A DNA stretch of 64,000 bases, taken from Paraburkholderia sp. HP33-1. Its GTDB lineage: Bacteria; Pseudomonadota; Gammaproteobacteria; Burkholderiales; Burkholderiaceae. Positions 8,429-18,122 of the stretch are shown one piece after another. The notes under the pieces are model-generated. The model made no database searches and had not been told where the DNA came from. It was given only the letters and a program-made list of their open reading frames with translations. How positions within the stretch are numbered: the first letter of the stretch is position 1; the number at the start of each line of letters is the position of its first letter. The stretch lies in contig NZ_JAJEJR010000001.1 in NCBI RefSeq assembly GCF_021390595.1, forward strand, positions 62,001-126,000, read 5' to 3'. A program made the translations under genes and the position numbers.

Positions 8429-9061
8429 ATGACGTACGCGGTGAAGGAAATCTTCTACACGTTGCAGGGCGAGGGCGCGAATGCCGGGCGGCCGGCCGTG
8501 TTCTGCCGCTTCGCGGGCTGCAATCTGTGGTCGGGTCGCGAAGAGGATCGCGCGGAAGCCGTCTGCCGTTTCTGTGATACCGATTTTGTCGGCACCGACG
8601 GCGAGAACGGCGGCAAGTACCGCACCCCCGAAGAACTGGTCGCGATGATCGCGTCGCAATGGCCGCAAGGCGAGGGCCAACGCTTCGTCGTGTGCACCGG
8701 CGGCGAGCCGATGCTGCAGCTCGATCAGCCGCTCGTCGACGCGCTGCACGCGGCCGGCTTCGAGGTCGCGATCGAGACCAACGGCTCGCTGCCGGTGCTC
8801 GACACGATCGACTGGATCTGCGTGAGCCCGAAGGCCGACGCGCCGCTAGTGGTGACGAAGGGCAACGAACTGAAGGTCGTGGTTCCGCAAGACAACCAGC
8901 GTCTCGCCGACTACGCGAAGCTCGACTTCGAATATTTCCTCGTCCAGCCGATGGATGGACCGTCGCGCGAGCTCAACACGAAGCTCGCGATCGATTGGTG
9001 CAAGCGTCATCCGCAGTGGCGCCTGTCGATGCAGACTCACAAGTATCTGAACATTCCCTGA
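8429..9061 (+). CDS. queE: 7-carboxy-7-deazaguanine synthase QueE (radical SAM)
   Basis: QueE is a radical SAM enzyme that rearranges 6-carboxy-5,6,7,8-tetrahydropterin to 7-carboxy-7-deazaguanine. In the 210-residue protein the cluster-binding cysteines are spaced CX14CX2C (the first in FAGCNLW, the second and third in VCRFCDT) instead of the canonical CX3CX2C. This is the variant described for Burkholderia multivorans QueE. The glycine-rich substrate/SAM region VVCTGGEPMLQL and the IETNGS strand are present. The start at MTYAVKEIFYTLQGEG, with AGGACAG upstream, matches the conserved N-terminus. It lies 54 bases after queC and 6 bases before queD. Confidence 0.95.
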   Translation: MTYAVKEIFYTLQGEGANAGRPAVFCRFAGCNLWSGREEDRAEAVCRFCDTDFVGTDGENGGKYRTPEELVAMIASQWPQGEGQRFVVCTGGEPMLQLDQPLVDALHAAGFEVAIETNGSLPVLDTIDWICVSPKADAPLVVTKGNELKVVVPQDNQRLADYAKLDFEYFLVQPMDGPSRELNTKLAIDWCKRHPQWRLSMQTHKYLNIP

Positions 9062-9067
9062 TTTGCC

Positions 9068-9514
9068 GTGCTGACGATTACCCGAAAACTCGAATTCGAC
9101 GCGGGCCACCGCATTCCCGATCACCGCAGCCAGTGCCGTAATCTGCATGGTCATCGCTACGTGCTCGAAATCACGCTGCAAGGCGATCTGGTCGACACCG
9201 AAGGCGCGCCCGATCGCGGTATGGTGATGGATTTCGCCGACGTGAAGTCGCTCGCGGTCGAGCATCTGGTCGACAAGTGGGACCACGCGTTTCTGGTCTA
9301 TGAAGGCGACACGCAGGTGCGTGGCTTTCTCGACAGCATGGCGGGTCACAAGACGGTCGTGATCGATCGCATTCCCACGGTCGAAAACCTCGCCGCGATT
9401 GCGTTCGACATACTCGCGAACGTGTACGACGCGCACTACGGCGTGAACCTGCGCCTGCACAAAGTGCGTCTGTACGAGACGCCGAATTGCTGGGCCGACG
9501 TCGTCCGCGGCTAG
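9068..9514 (+). CDS. queD: 6-carboxy-5,6,7,8-tetrahydropterin synthase QueD
   Basis: QueD converts dihydroneopterin triphosphate to 6-carboxytetrahydropterin, the substrate of QueE. The 148-residue protein is a member of the 6-pyruvoyltetrahydropterin synthase family. The zinc histidines are H14 (DAGHRI), H27 and H29 (NLHGHRY); the catalytic cysteine is C23 (SQCRN). WDHAFLVYEGD and PTVENLA carry further conserved active-site residues. The GTG start has only a weak ribosome site and lies six bases after queE, so translation is probably coupled. No clear terminator follows. Confidence 0.95.
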   Translation: MLTITRKLEFDAGHRIPDHRSQCRNLHGHRYVLEITLQGDLVDTEGAPDRGMVMDFADVKSLAVEHLVDKWDHAFLVYEGDTQVRGFLDSMAGHKTVVIDRIPTVENLAAIAFDILANVYDAHYGVNLRLHKVRLYETPNCWADVVRG

Positions 9515-9604
9515 CCTCCCACCTCAAGCCACACCTCGCCGCGCGAGCGAACCTTCGCGTTATTGTCACGGTATGATCGTTCCGACAACCACGCGGAGCG
9601 AGAC

Positions 9605-9721
9605 ATGCCAGTCACCGCATTGCGTCGCAGCAGGCATCGAGGCCGTCATTGCCTCGGTGCCTGCCTGATTCGCTATCTGGCCCCGCTTCGCACTGCAAAC
9701 CTGCGCGAGGCCAGCCGATGA
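9605..9721 (+). CDS. Possible 38-codon upstream ORF coupled to the aldolase
   Basis: An ATG at 9605 opens a 38-codon frame (MPVTALRRSRHRGRHCLGAC...) that ends in TGA at 9719-9721, overlapping the ATG of the aldolase gene as ATGA. The peptide is basic with two cysteines and matches nothing I recognise. The exact stop/start overlap is what one expects of a coupled leader peptide, but a frame this short in GC-rich DNA can arise by chance. I see no strong ribosome site. Confidence 0.2.
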   Translation: MPVTALRRSRHRGRHCLGACLIRYLAPLRTANLREASR

Positions 9722-10500
9722 GCACCTTCACCAATTCCCTCAAACAACGTCTGAAGGACAACGCGGCGCTGTTCGGGCTGTGGCTGTCGCTTGGCAGCGA
9801 GGCCGCGGCCGAAGCGCTCGCGCACGCCGGCTTCGACTGGCTGCTGATCGACATGGAGCACGCGCCCAACGACAGCGGCGGCGTCGAGTCGCAATTGCGC
9901 GCGATCGCCGCCGCGCATCTGCCGAGCGAGCCGGTGGTGCGCGTGCCCGCGAGCGAACCGTGGCTCGTCAAGCGCGTGCTTGACGCCGGAGCGCGCACGC
10001 TGATGTTCCCGAACATCGAATCTGCTGAAGACGCGGCACGCGCCGTGCGGCTCACGCAATATCCGACCGCCGAGGCGCTCGACGGCCTGCGCGGCGTCGC
10101 GGGCGTCGTGCGCGCGGCCGGTTACGGCATGCGCCGCGACTACGTGCAGACGGCCAACGCGCAGATCGCGACGATTGTTCAGATCGAATCGGCGGGCGGC
10201 TTGCAGGAGGTCGAGCGAATCGCGGCGACGCCGGGCGTCGATTGCCTATTTGTCGGGCCGGCCGATCTGGCCGCGAGTCTCGGTCATCTCGGCGACGCGA
10301 AGCACACGGAGGTGCAGGCGGCCATGGCGCGCATCGTCAGCGCGGCGGACAAGGCCGGCATTGCCGCCGGCATTTTCGCAATGGACGTGGCGAGTGCGCG
10401 GCAGTATCGCGATGCCGGTTTTCGCTTCGTCGCGCTGGCCGCCGACGTGATCTGGATGTTGCGCGCGACGCGTCAGGCATTGCAGGAGGTGCGGTCATGA
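9718..10500 (+). CDS. HpcH/HpaI family class II aldolase
   Basis: The 260-residue protein belongs to the metal-dependent HpcH/HpaI aldolases, which cleave or form 2-keto-3-deoxy acids such as 4-hydroxy-2-oxoheptanedioate or 2-keto-3-deoxy-L-rhamnonate, releasing pyruvate. The general base lies in LLIDMEHAPND (H48). The metal ligands are the glutamate of VQIESAGG and the aspartate of FVGPADLAASLG. FPNIESAEDA is also typical. The start MSTFTNSLKQ was chosen over upstream codons because it begins the conserved domain. The precise substrate cannot be told; no aromatic degradation genes are nearby. The stop overlaps the next gene by ATGA. Confidence 0.88.
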   Translation: MSTFTNSLKQRLKDNAALFGLWLSLGSEAAAEALAHAGFDWLLIDMEHAPNDSGGVESQLRAIAAAHLPSEPVVRVPASEPWLVKRVLDAGARTLMFPNIESAEDAARAVRLTQYPTAEALDGLRGVAGVVRAAGYGMRRDYVQTANAQIATIVQIESAGGLQEVERIAATPGVDCLFVGPADLAASLGHLGDAKHTEVQAAMARIVSAADKAGIAAGIFAMDVASARQYRDAGFRFVALAADVIWMLRATRQALQEVRS

Positions 10501-11231
10501 ACGGCAGAGTGCAGGGCGTCGCCGGGCGCGCAATCGCGCGGGTGACCGCGCACGTGACCGTCGCGGCGGCGCTGCTCGCGAGTGGCGCGTGGGAAGCTGC
10601 ATGCGCGCAGGATCGCGTCGCGAAGGCGGATGATCCGCAGACCCAATCCGCAGTGGCCGACTACAACGCCGGCAACCTCGGCGCGGCGCTGACCGAATTC
10701 CGCCAGGCCGCCGAGCGCGGCAGCCGGCTTGCCCAATTCAACTACGCGATGATGCTGCTCAACGGCGAGGGCACCCCGGTCAACGTCGACGAAGGCAAGA
10801 AGTGGCTACGCAAGGCCGCCGAGGCGAACATGTCACACGCGCAATACGTGTACGGCAAGATGTACGACGATGGCGAGTTCGTCGAGCGCGATCCGGTGGA
10901 GGCGCATCGCTGGTTCATGAAGGCGGCCGCGCAGGGGCACGTGCAGGCGGAGCTGGCGCTCGCGAATCAGTTCCTCGACGGACGCGGCACCGAACGCGAC
11001 AACAGGCAGGCGTTCGTCTGGTACAAGAAGGCGGCGCAGGGCGGCGACATGACCGCGCAGTACGTGACCGGCTCGTTCTACGAGCGCGGCGGCGATGGTG
11101 TCGACAGGAATCTGAATGTAGCGCGCGCATACTACGCGGCCGCGGCGGCGCAGGGCGATCCGGCGGCACGCCTGAAGTATCAGCAATTAAGTGCGCAGTT
11201 GCGCGATCAGAAGGAAGTGAAACCGCAGTAA
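10497..11231 (+). CDS. Secreted Sel1-repeat protein
   Basis: The 244-residue protein starts with an export signal (hydrophobic segment in ARVTAHVTVAAALLASGAW, probable cleavage near ACAQD) and continues with about five Sel1-like (TPR-related) repeats. These are visible as repeated units such as AQFNYAMMLLNGEGTPV, AQYVYGKMYDDGE and AELALANQFLDGRGTERD. Sel1 proteins act as periplasmic or extracytoplasmic scaffolds; no specific role can be assigned. Translation is coupled to the aldolase by an ATGA overlap, and a terminator lies directly behind the stop, so the two form one operon. A functional link with the aldolase is not obvious. Confidence 0.82.
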   Translation: MNGRVQGVAGRAIARVTAHVTVAAALLASGAWEAACAQDRVAKADDPQTQSAVADYNAGNLGAALTEFRQAAERGSRLAQFNYAMMLLNGEGTPVNVDEGKKWLRKAAEANMSHAQYVYGKMYDDGEFVERDPVEAHRWFMKAAAQGHVQAELALANQFLDGRGTERDNRQAFVWYKKAAQGGDMTAQYVTGSFYERGGDGVDRNLNVARAYYAAAAAQGDPAARLKYQQLSAQLRDQKEVKPQ

Positions 11232-11233
11232 CG

Positions 11234-11263
11234 AAAAAGGGCGCTCGCAAGGAGCGCCCTTTG
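11234..11263 (+). terminator. Rho-independent terminator after the Sel1 gene
   Basis: AAAGGGCGCTC pairs with GAGCGCCCTTT around a short GCAAG loop. The symmetric A/T flanks mean it may serve both this gene and, on the other strand, rodA. Confidence 0.75.
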
Positions 11264-11297
11264 TGCATATTCGATTGCTGTGTACGGCTAGCTGCGG

Positions 11298-12446
11298 TTA
11301 GCTCTGCATCAAGCGCTTCTGTCGGGCGACGCTCATGATCAGCCCGATCGCGATGCCCAACGTAGTCAGCGCAGTGCCGCCGTAACTCATGAACGGCAAC
11401 GGCACGCCGACCACCGGCAGAATCCCGCTCACCATGCCGATATTGACGAACGCGTACGTGAAGAACGCCATCGTCAACGAGCCGGCCAATAATCGCCCGA
11501 ACAATGTCGCACCATTGGCCGCGATGTAAAGTCCGCGCGCGATCAATAGCATGTACAGCGTGAGCAGCACGATCCCGCCCGCCAAACCGAACTCTTCCGA
11601 AAACACCGCGAAGATGAAGTCGGTGTGCTTTTCGGGGATGAACTCCAGATGCGCCTGCGTGCCCTTCAGCCAGCCCTTGCCGAGCGGGCCGCCCGAGCCG
11701 ATCGCGATCACTGCCTGAATCGTGTGGAAGCCTTTGCCGAGCGGGTCCGAAGTCGGATCGAGCAACGTGCAGATACGGTGCTTCTGGTAGTCGTGCATCA
11801 GCGGCCACTGCACTTCGGGCTGACAGATCTTGTCCTGAAACGCTGCAATCGACCCAACCGCGATCACGGCTGCGATCAGTACCGGCACGATCAGCTTGAA
11901 GCTCAATCCCGCGAAATAAATCACGAACAAGCCGGCCGCGAACACGAGCACGGCCGTGCCGAGGTCAGGCTGCTTCGCGATCAGGCCGACCGGCACGATG
12001 AGGATCGCGAAGCCGACCAGGTAGTCGTACCAGCGCATCACACCTTCGCGGCGATGGAAGTACCAGGCGAGCATCAGCGGCGTTGCGATCTTCAGGATTT
12101 CCGACGGCTGGATCACCACGCCGACGTTGATCCAGCGCTTCGCACCCTTTTTCGTAAGGCCGAACATGGCGACCGCGACCAGTAACGCGATCCCGAACGT
12201 GTAAAGCGGAACCGCAAAGCGCATCAGCGTATTGGGCGGCACATTGGCGAGCGCCCACATCAGCACGAAGGTCAGCAGGATGTTGCGCATCTGGTCTTCG
12301 ACGCGGCCCGGCATGTCGAGAGTCGCGCTGTACAGCGTGACGATGCCCACGCACAGCAGCAGAAAAACGATCAGTGCGAGCGGACGGTCGAAGCCCACGA
12401 ACATCCGTTTGATGCGGTCGAGCCAGGCGCGCTTGTCGAATTGCAT
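11298..12446 (-). CDS. rodA: Peptidoglycan glycosyltransferase RodA (MrdB)
   Basis: RodA is the SEDS-family glycan polymerase of the elongasome, paired with the transpeptidase PBP2. The 382-residue protein has about ten membrane segments. The family signatures can be seen: RWINVGVVIQPSEILKIA (the conserved PSE), KQPDLGTAVLVFAAG with the key aspartate, and the C-terminal PVVGVPLPFMSYGGTALTT. The start MQFDKRAWLD has GGAGAG just upstream. It is the last gene of mreB-mreC-mreD-mrdA-rodA and lies ten bases after mrdA. Confidence 0.95.
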   Translation of the reverse strand: MQFDKRAWLDRIKRMFVGFDRPLALIVFLLLCVGIVTLYSATLDMPGRVEDQMRNILLTFVLMWALANVPPNTLMRFAVPLYTFGIALLVAVAMFGLTKKGAKRWINVGVVIQPSEILKIATPLMLAWYFHRREGVMRWYDYLVGFAILIVPVGLIAKQPDLGTAVLVFAAGLFVIYFAGLSFKLIVPVLIAAVIAVGSIAAFQDKICQPEVQWPLMHDYQKHRICTLLDPTSDPLGKGFHTIQAVIAIGSGGPLGKGWLKGTQAHLEFIPEKHTDFIFAVFSEEFGLAGGIVLLTLYMLLIARGLYIAANGATLFGRLLAGSLTMAFFTYAFVNIGMVSGILPVVGVPLPFMSYGGTALTTLGIAIGLIMSVARQKRLMQS

Positions 12447-12456
12447 GCCTCTCTCC

Positions 12457-14838
12457 TTATTCGTCGATGCCGCCGGCGGCCGGCTGGCGCGGCGACGCGT
12501 CCTGGACGCTGTCCTCGCGCGGCGGCGCCGCGACGCTCGGCGTCGGCTCGCTCGCCGGACGGGGGTTATGCGGCGCGCCGGACGAGCGCGACGCGGATTT
12601 CTTCGCAGCGGCCGAAGCCGAAGCGGGCCTCGCCGCCGACGCCGCGCGGGCTGCGGTAGCCGAAGCGGTGGCCGGCGCACTGGCCGGCGCTGTTGCCGCT
12701 GCGCCAGCCGACGCCGCCACTGGCGCAGACGCGCCACTTGCGCCCGAAGCCGCAACAGCCGCCGACGCACCCGAGGCCGCGGCAGCCGCCGCCTCCGACG
12801 CCCCCGGCACCGGCAGTGCCGTGAAGCCCGCTGCAATCCTGAGCGGCTGAGCGCTTTCATGCGGTGCCGGCATATCGCCGACCTGAGGCGCGGATGCTTC
12901 GAGCGTGGTCGATGCCGCTGCCGCGACGGCCGCTTCCTGCGCGCCGGGCTTGTTCTTGCCGATCAGGTAGTAGTCGAGCACTTTACGCGCGATCGGACCG
13001 GCCGCCTCCGCGCCCCAGCCGCCGTTTTCGACGATCAGCGCGAGCGCGATCTTCGGTTGTTCGGCCGGTGCGAACGCGATGAACAGCGCGTGATCGCGCA
13101 GATTTTCGGGGATCGCGTGACCCTTGTAGTTCGCGCCCTGCAGCGAGTACACCTGCGCGGTACCGGTCTTGCCGGCCGCTTGGTACGGCGCGCCCGCGAA
13201 CACCTTGGCCGCCGTGCCGCTCGTCACGACGCCTTCCATCGCGCGCTTGATGATGTCGATGTCCTGCTGCTTGACATCGATCTTGTCGCTCGGATCGCGC
13301 ACGACCGGCCGTGTTTCCTTCGAGATCGGATTTTCGATGTCGCGCACGAGGTGCGGTTTCATCACGACGCCGTTGTTCGCGAGCGTTGCGGTGGCATGTG
13401 CGAGCTGCAGGATCGTGAACGAGTTGTAGCCCTGGCCGATGCCGAGGCTGACCGTCTCGCCTTCGTACCACTTCTGCTGTTCGGGGCGGCGGTACGCGCG
13501 ACGCTTCCAGTCGGTCGACGGCAGGATGCCCTTCGCCTCGCCCGCGATGTCGATGCCGGTGATCTGCCCGAAGCCCCACGGCTTCATGAAGTTCGCGATG
13601 TTGTTGACGCCGAGATCGTGCGCGAGCATGTAGAAGTACGTGTCGTTCGACACGACGATCGCGCGGTTCATGTCGATCCAGCCCTGGCCCGAGCGCACGT
13701 CGTTACGGAACGTGTGGCCGCCGAACGTGTAGTAGCCGGGATCCTGGAAGCCCCAACTGGGCGTGCGCTTGTGCAGTGACAGCGCGGCGAGCGCCATGAA
13801 CGGCTTGTAGGTCGAGCCCGGCGGATAGGTGCCGTGCAGCGGCCGGTTCAGCAGCGGATGGTCGGGCGAGTTGTTCAGCTCGTCCCAGGTCTGCTGGTCG
13901 ATGCCGTCGACGAACGAGTTCGGATCAAAGCTCGGCGCCGACACGAATGCGAGCACATCGCCGGTCGATGGCTCGATCGCGACGAGCGCGCCGCGGCGTC
14001 CGGCGAACGCCTGCTCGGCGACCTGCTGCAGGCCGATGTCGAGCGAGAGCACGAGGTTGTTGCCCGGCGTCGCCTGGGTGCGCGATAGCGTGCGCACGGG
14101 ACGGCCGCCCGCCGTCACCTCGACTTCCTCGAAACCGGTCTGGCCGTGCAGCTCGGTTTCGTAACTCTGCTCGACGCCGATCTTGCCGATGTAATCGGTG
14201 CCCTTGTAGTTGTTCGCGTCCAGACGCGGATCGTAGTGGTCTGGATCGCTGTTGTTCTGATCGCTCGTGTCGTCGATGCGGTCCTGATCACGCTGCGAAA
14301 TCCGTCCGATGTAGCCGATCACGTGGGCAGCGGTCGGCCCGAGCGGGTACTGGCGGAACAGTCGCGCGCGCACTTCGACGCCGGGGAAGCGGAAGCGCTG
14401 CGCCGTGAAGCGCGCGACTTCGTCATCGGTCAGGCGCGTGCGGATCGGCAGACTTTCGAAGTTCTTCGAGTCTTCCTGCAGCTTCTTGAAGCGGCGGCGG
14501 TCGCGCGCGTCGATCGAGACCACTGTGGCGAGGTTGTCGATCACGTTCTCGAGCGTGTCGTTCAACTTCGACGGGGTGATTTCGAGCGTGTAAGCCGAGT
14601 AGTTCTTTGCGAGCACGACGCCGTTGCGGTCGGTGATGATGCCGCGGTTCGGCACGATCGGCGCGACGGAGATGCGGTTTTCATCGGCCTGCAGCGAGTA
14701 CTTGCTGTAGTGCCAGACCTGCAGGAACAGGAAGCGGAAGCCGATCAGCCCGAAGCAGACGAACACGAACAGGCCCGCCGCCGCGACGCGCAGGCGGAAT
14801 TTCGTGAGCTGCTGTTGAGTGTCCTTGAATTCGGTCAT
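12457..14838 (-). CDS. mrdA: Penicillin-binding protein 2 (MrdA) with a long alanine-rich tail
   Basis: PBP2 is the class B transpeptidase that cross-links peptidoglycan during rod elongation. The 793-residue protein has a short cytoplasmic N-terminus, one membrane anchor (about 18-40), a PBP dimer domain, and a transpeptidase domain. The active serine is in PPGSTYKPF (S342, SxxK), with SND in VVSNDTYFYM and KTG in AAGKTGTAQVY. Typical PBP2 is about 630 residues; here roughly 150 extra residues after LIGKNKPGAQEA form an Ala/Ser/Pro-rich tail, probably disordered and periplasmic. The ATG of MTEFKDTQQQ is preferred over a TTG four codons upstream. Confidence 0.95.
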   Translation of the reverse strand: MTEFKDTQQQLTKFRLRVAAAGLFVFVCFGLIGFRFLFLQVWHYSKYSLQADENRISVAPIVPNRGIITDRNGVVLAKNYSAYTLEITPSKLNDTLENVIDNLATVVSIDARDRRRFKKLQEDSKNFESLPIRTRLTDDEVARFTAQRFRFPGVEVRARLFRQYPLGPTAAHVIGYIGRISQRDQDRIDDTSDQNNSDPDHYDPRLDANNYKGTDYIGKIGVEQSYETELHGQTGFEEVEVTAGGRPVRTLSRTQATPGNNLVLSLDIGLQQVAEQAFAGRRGALVAIEPSTGDVLAFVSAPSFDPNSFVDGIDQQTWDELNNSPDHPLLNRPLHGTYPPGSTYKPFMALAALSLHKRTPSWGFQDPGYYTFGGHTFRNDVRSGQGWIDMNRAIVVSNDTYFYMLAHDLGVNNIANFMKPWGFGQITGIDIAGEAKGILPSTDWKRRAYRRPEQQKWYEGETVSLGIGQGYNSFTILQLAHATATLANNGVVMKPHLVRDIENPISKETRPVVRDPSDKIDVKQQDIDIIKRAMEGVVTSGTAAKVFAGAPYQAAGKTGTAQVYSLQGANYKGHAIPENLRDHALFIAFAPAEQPKIALALIVENGGWGAEAAGPIARKVLDYYLIGKNKPGAQEAAVAAAASTTLEASAPQVGDMPAPHESAQPLRIAAGFTALPVPGASEAAAAAASGASAAVAASGASGASAPVAASAGAAATAPASAPATASATAARAASAARPASASAAAKKSASRSSGAPHNPRPASEPTPSVAAPPREDSVQDASPRQPAAGGIDE

Positions 14839-14919
14839 GCGATTCTGCAAAAGGCCGGCCTGCGGCCATCAAGAGAGTGTGCGCCCAAACCGGCCGCGGC
14901 CGGTGGGCGCAACGCGGGA

Positions 14920-15432
14920 TCAAATGGGCCGCGTGTCGTCCGGGTCGGCGGGCCGGCGCTGCGGCATCAGCAGCAAAATGCTCGCGACCGGCCACAGCGC
15001 GGCTTCGACGAAACCGTCGATCAGATAACTCCAGCCCGGAAATGCCGCGCCGGCCAACAGCCGGATCACGAACGGCACCACTTGCGCGACGACGAGCAGC
15101 GGCATCACCGCGAACGTTTGTACGCCCAGCGACATCCACAGCACGCGGCGGTGAATCGTGATCGCGCCGTACGACAGCAGCGTGTACGCGAGCGCGTGCT
15201 CGCCGAGCAGGCTCGCGTTGTGCACGTCCATTAGCAGGCCGAGCAGAAACGCGATGCCCATGCCGACCTTGCGCGGCTGATGCACATTCCAGAACAGCAG
15301 CACGAGCGCGACGAAATCGGGTACGCCGGCGAGACGCCCCCAGGGCATCAGGTTCAGCAGGAACGCGGCGGCGAGGCTGAACGTGATGAAGTACGGGTTG
15401 ACCGGCTGCAGGATGTATTGCGGGCGGTTCAT
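14920..15432 (-). CDS. mreD: Rod shape-determining membrane protein MreD
   Basis: MreD is a small integral membrane component of the elongasome that binds MreC and modulates PBP2-RodA. The 170-residue protein has five to six membrane helices and the conserved segment GLLMDVHNASLLGEHALAY, with the GLxxD motif of the family. Its ATG overlaps the mreC stop (ATGA), so the two are coupled. About 80 bases separate it from mrdA; I see no terminator there. Confidence 0.93.
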   Translation of the reverse strand: MNRPQYILQPVNPYFITFSLAAAFLLNLMPWGRLAGVPDFVALVLLFWNVHQPRKVGMGIAFLLGLLMDVHNASLLGEHALAYTLLSYGAITIHRRVLWMSLGVQTFAVMPLLVVAQVVPFVIRLLAGAAFPGWSYLIDGFVEAALWPVASILLLMPQRRPADPDDTRPI

Positions 15433-16550
15433 GGCTGAGCCCCCGGCGTGGCCTGCGGCTTCGCGTTCTTCGCGGCAGCTGGCTTTTCGGCTTTCCTGTC
15501 GGCTGCGGACTTCTCGGACTTCTTGTCGGCGGCGGCTTTGGCCGGCGCTTTTTCCGTGGATTTGGAAGTGGGCTTTTCGGCCGTAGCCTTGTTGGCGGTG
15601 CTGTCGTCGCCCTGCTTGGCGGCGGATTTGTCCGCCACGCCCTTACCGCCCTTTTTCGCTTTCGCGTCTTTCGCGACGGTTGCCGCGTCGGGTTCGGCAG
15701 CCGGGCGCGGCGGCGCGTCGTTCTGGACGTGCAGCACGAGCACCTGACGTGCGCCGCGCACCGCCGCGATGGGCAGACTGATCACGCGCGCAAACGCGGT
15801 GTCGGCCTGCTTATCGACGCGCACGACCTTCGCGACCGGCAGCCCCGGCGGATACACGCCGTCGAGGCCGCTCGTAACGAGCTCGTCGCCAGTCTGCACA
15901 TCGGCGCTGATCGGCACGAAGCGCAGATCGAGCGTGTCGCCCTTCGGCGTGCCGTAGATCACGCTGCGCAAGCCGGTGCGCAGGATTTCGACCGGCACAG
16001 CCTGGTCCTTGTCCGTCAGCAGTGTGACTTCCGCCTGCAGCGGGAACACCCGGGTGACCTGGCCAATCACGCCGTCTTCGTCGACGACCGGCGAGCCGTT
16101 CTGGATGCCTTGTTGCGCGCCGCGTCCGATCACGACCTTCTGCGTGAACGGATCGCGCGTGTCGTACTGGATTTCAGCGGGCAGCGATTGCGTGGTCAGG
16201 CGCTGCGACAGTTGCAGCAGCGCGCGCAGATGGCCATTTTCGGCCGCGAGCGACGCAGCCATGTTGGCCTGCTGCGACACTTGCAGATCCTTCGTGCGCA
16301 GCTTCTCGTTTTCGTGGCGCAATGTGGCGCTCGTCACGGCGATGTCGGCGGCGCCCAGGAACATGTCGCGCGGCACGAGCGCTGCGCGCTGCAACGGATA
16401 AAGACCCGCGCCGAGCACGCCGCGGACGATTTCGAGCGTCTGGAAGCGGGCATCGGAGATCAGCAGGACGAGCGCCAGCACGACGAAGAACACCAGTCGG
16501 GCGAGAGCGGATGGGCCTTGCTTGAACAGGGGCGGCGGACTGTATTCCAT
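15429..16550 (-). CDS. mreC: Rod shape-determining protein MreC
   Basis: MreC is a bitopic inner-membrane protein whose periplasmic domain activates PBP2. The 373-residue protein has one membrane helix (about 15-35), a coiled coil (ATLRHENEKLRTKDLQVSQ) and two beta-barrel lobes containing VIGRGAQQGIQNGSPVVDE and GDELVTSGLDGVYPPGLPV. The last 85 residues are a lysine/alanine-rich low-complexity tail (repeated AKKG, SAAK, EKPA, DKKSEK units) absent from the shorter enterobacterial protein. The start MEYSPPPLFKQG matches the family. There is a 154-base gap after mreB with a hairpin near 16650. Confidence 0.93.
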   Translation of the reverse strand: MEYSPPPLFKQGPSALARLVFFVVLALVLLISDARFQTLEIVRGVLGAGLYPLQRAALVPRDMFLGAADIAVTSATLRHENEKLRTKDLQVSQQANMAASLAAENGHLRALLQLSQRLTTQSLPAEIQYDTRDPFTQKVVIGRGAQQGIQNGSPVVDEDGVIGQVTRVFPLQAEVTLLTDKDQAVPVEILRTGLRSVIYGTPKGDTLDLRFVPISADVQTGDELVTSGLDGVYPPGLPVAKVVRVDKQADTAFARVISLPIAAVRGARQVLVLHVQNDAPPRPAAEPDAATVAKDAKAKKGGKGVADKSAAKQGDDSTANKATAEKPTSKSTEKAPAKAAADKKSEKSAADRKAEKPAAAKNAKPQATPGAQP

Positions 16551-16647
16551 GGTCGGCGCCGGGGGCGTGAGCGGTTGGGTGAGGCGGTGGCGCGCAAGGT
16601 GCGCGCGGTCAGCGCGCGGCGGCTGGTCGGTCCAGCCAACGACAAAG

Positions 16648-16664
16648 CGGCCCACAAGGGGCCG
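16648..16664 (-). promoter_or_regulatory. Hairpin between mreB and mreC
   Basis: On the transcribed strand CGGCCC and GGGCCG form a perfect six-pair stem with loop CTTGT, followed by CTTTG. It is too short and its T-run too weak for a confident terminator, but it sits 40 bases after the mreB stop and could attenuate read-through or protect the mreB message, which is usually needed in excess over mreCD. Confidence 0.35.
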
Positions 16665-16704
16665 TGTGCCAGATCCGCGCTACTGACATGGGAGAAGAGC
16701 TCGC

Positions 16705-17748
<1,044 letters not shown>

Positions 17749-18122
17749 TCAAAATCCTGTCTCGCTGGGGGCCGGGCCTCGCACAGTATGCGTAGGGCGG
17801 CAGCGGAATAAATAACAGCTTCAACCGGGCGAAGCGGCGCCACAGGAACTTGAAGCTGCGGGGGAATCTACCGGAGGCCGTTGCAAAGCCAGGGCCGAAA
17901 GCGTCGGACGTTGTTGGAATTGTCCAGTAAGGCCTTGGTAAGTCGGTCCGGGTTTGGGTCGAACGCGTAATGATACCTTATAATTTTGGATGTTTTGCAG
18001 GAAACGGAAGGCACTTTTTACCCCTGCCGTTCCTTTTCCAATCTTGTCCTATCTTGTCGTAACCCGCTGTTACAACGCGATTTTTTAAAGTGTTGCGACA
18101 TTCCACCCTTTCCGGTGACTGC
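17749..18122. other. Divergent mreB / gatC intergenic region
   Basis: These 374 bases carry no gene. The stretch 17967-17998 is the only AT-rich island and probably holds both start regions. On the plus strand TATAAT lies at 17979-17984. On the minus strand TATAAG and TATCAT occur in the same island, so the two promoters may overlap. The mreB leader would then be about 200 bases long. Confidence 0.5.
17954..17984 (+). promoter_or_regulatory. Candidate promoter of gatCAB
   Basis: A perfect TATAAT (17979-17984) has TTGGGT (17954-17959) 19 bases upstream. The -10 is excellent, the -35 and spacing are poor. The message would have a leader of about 130 bases before gatC. Confidence 0.4.
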
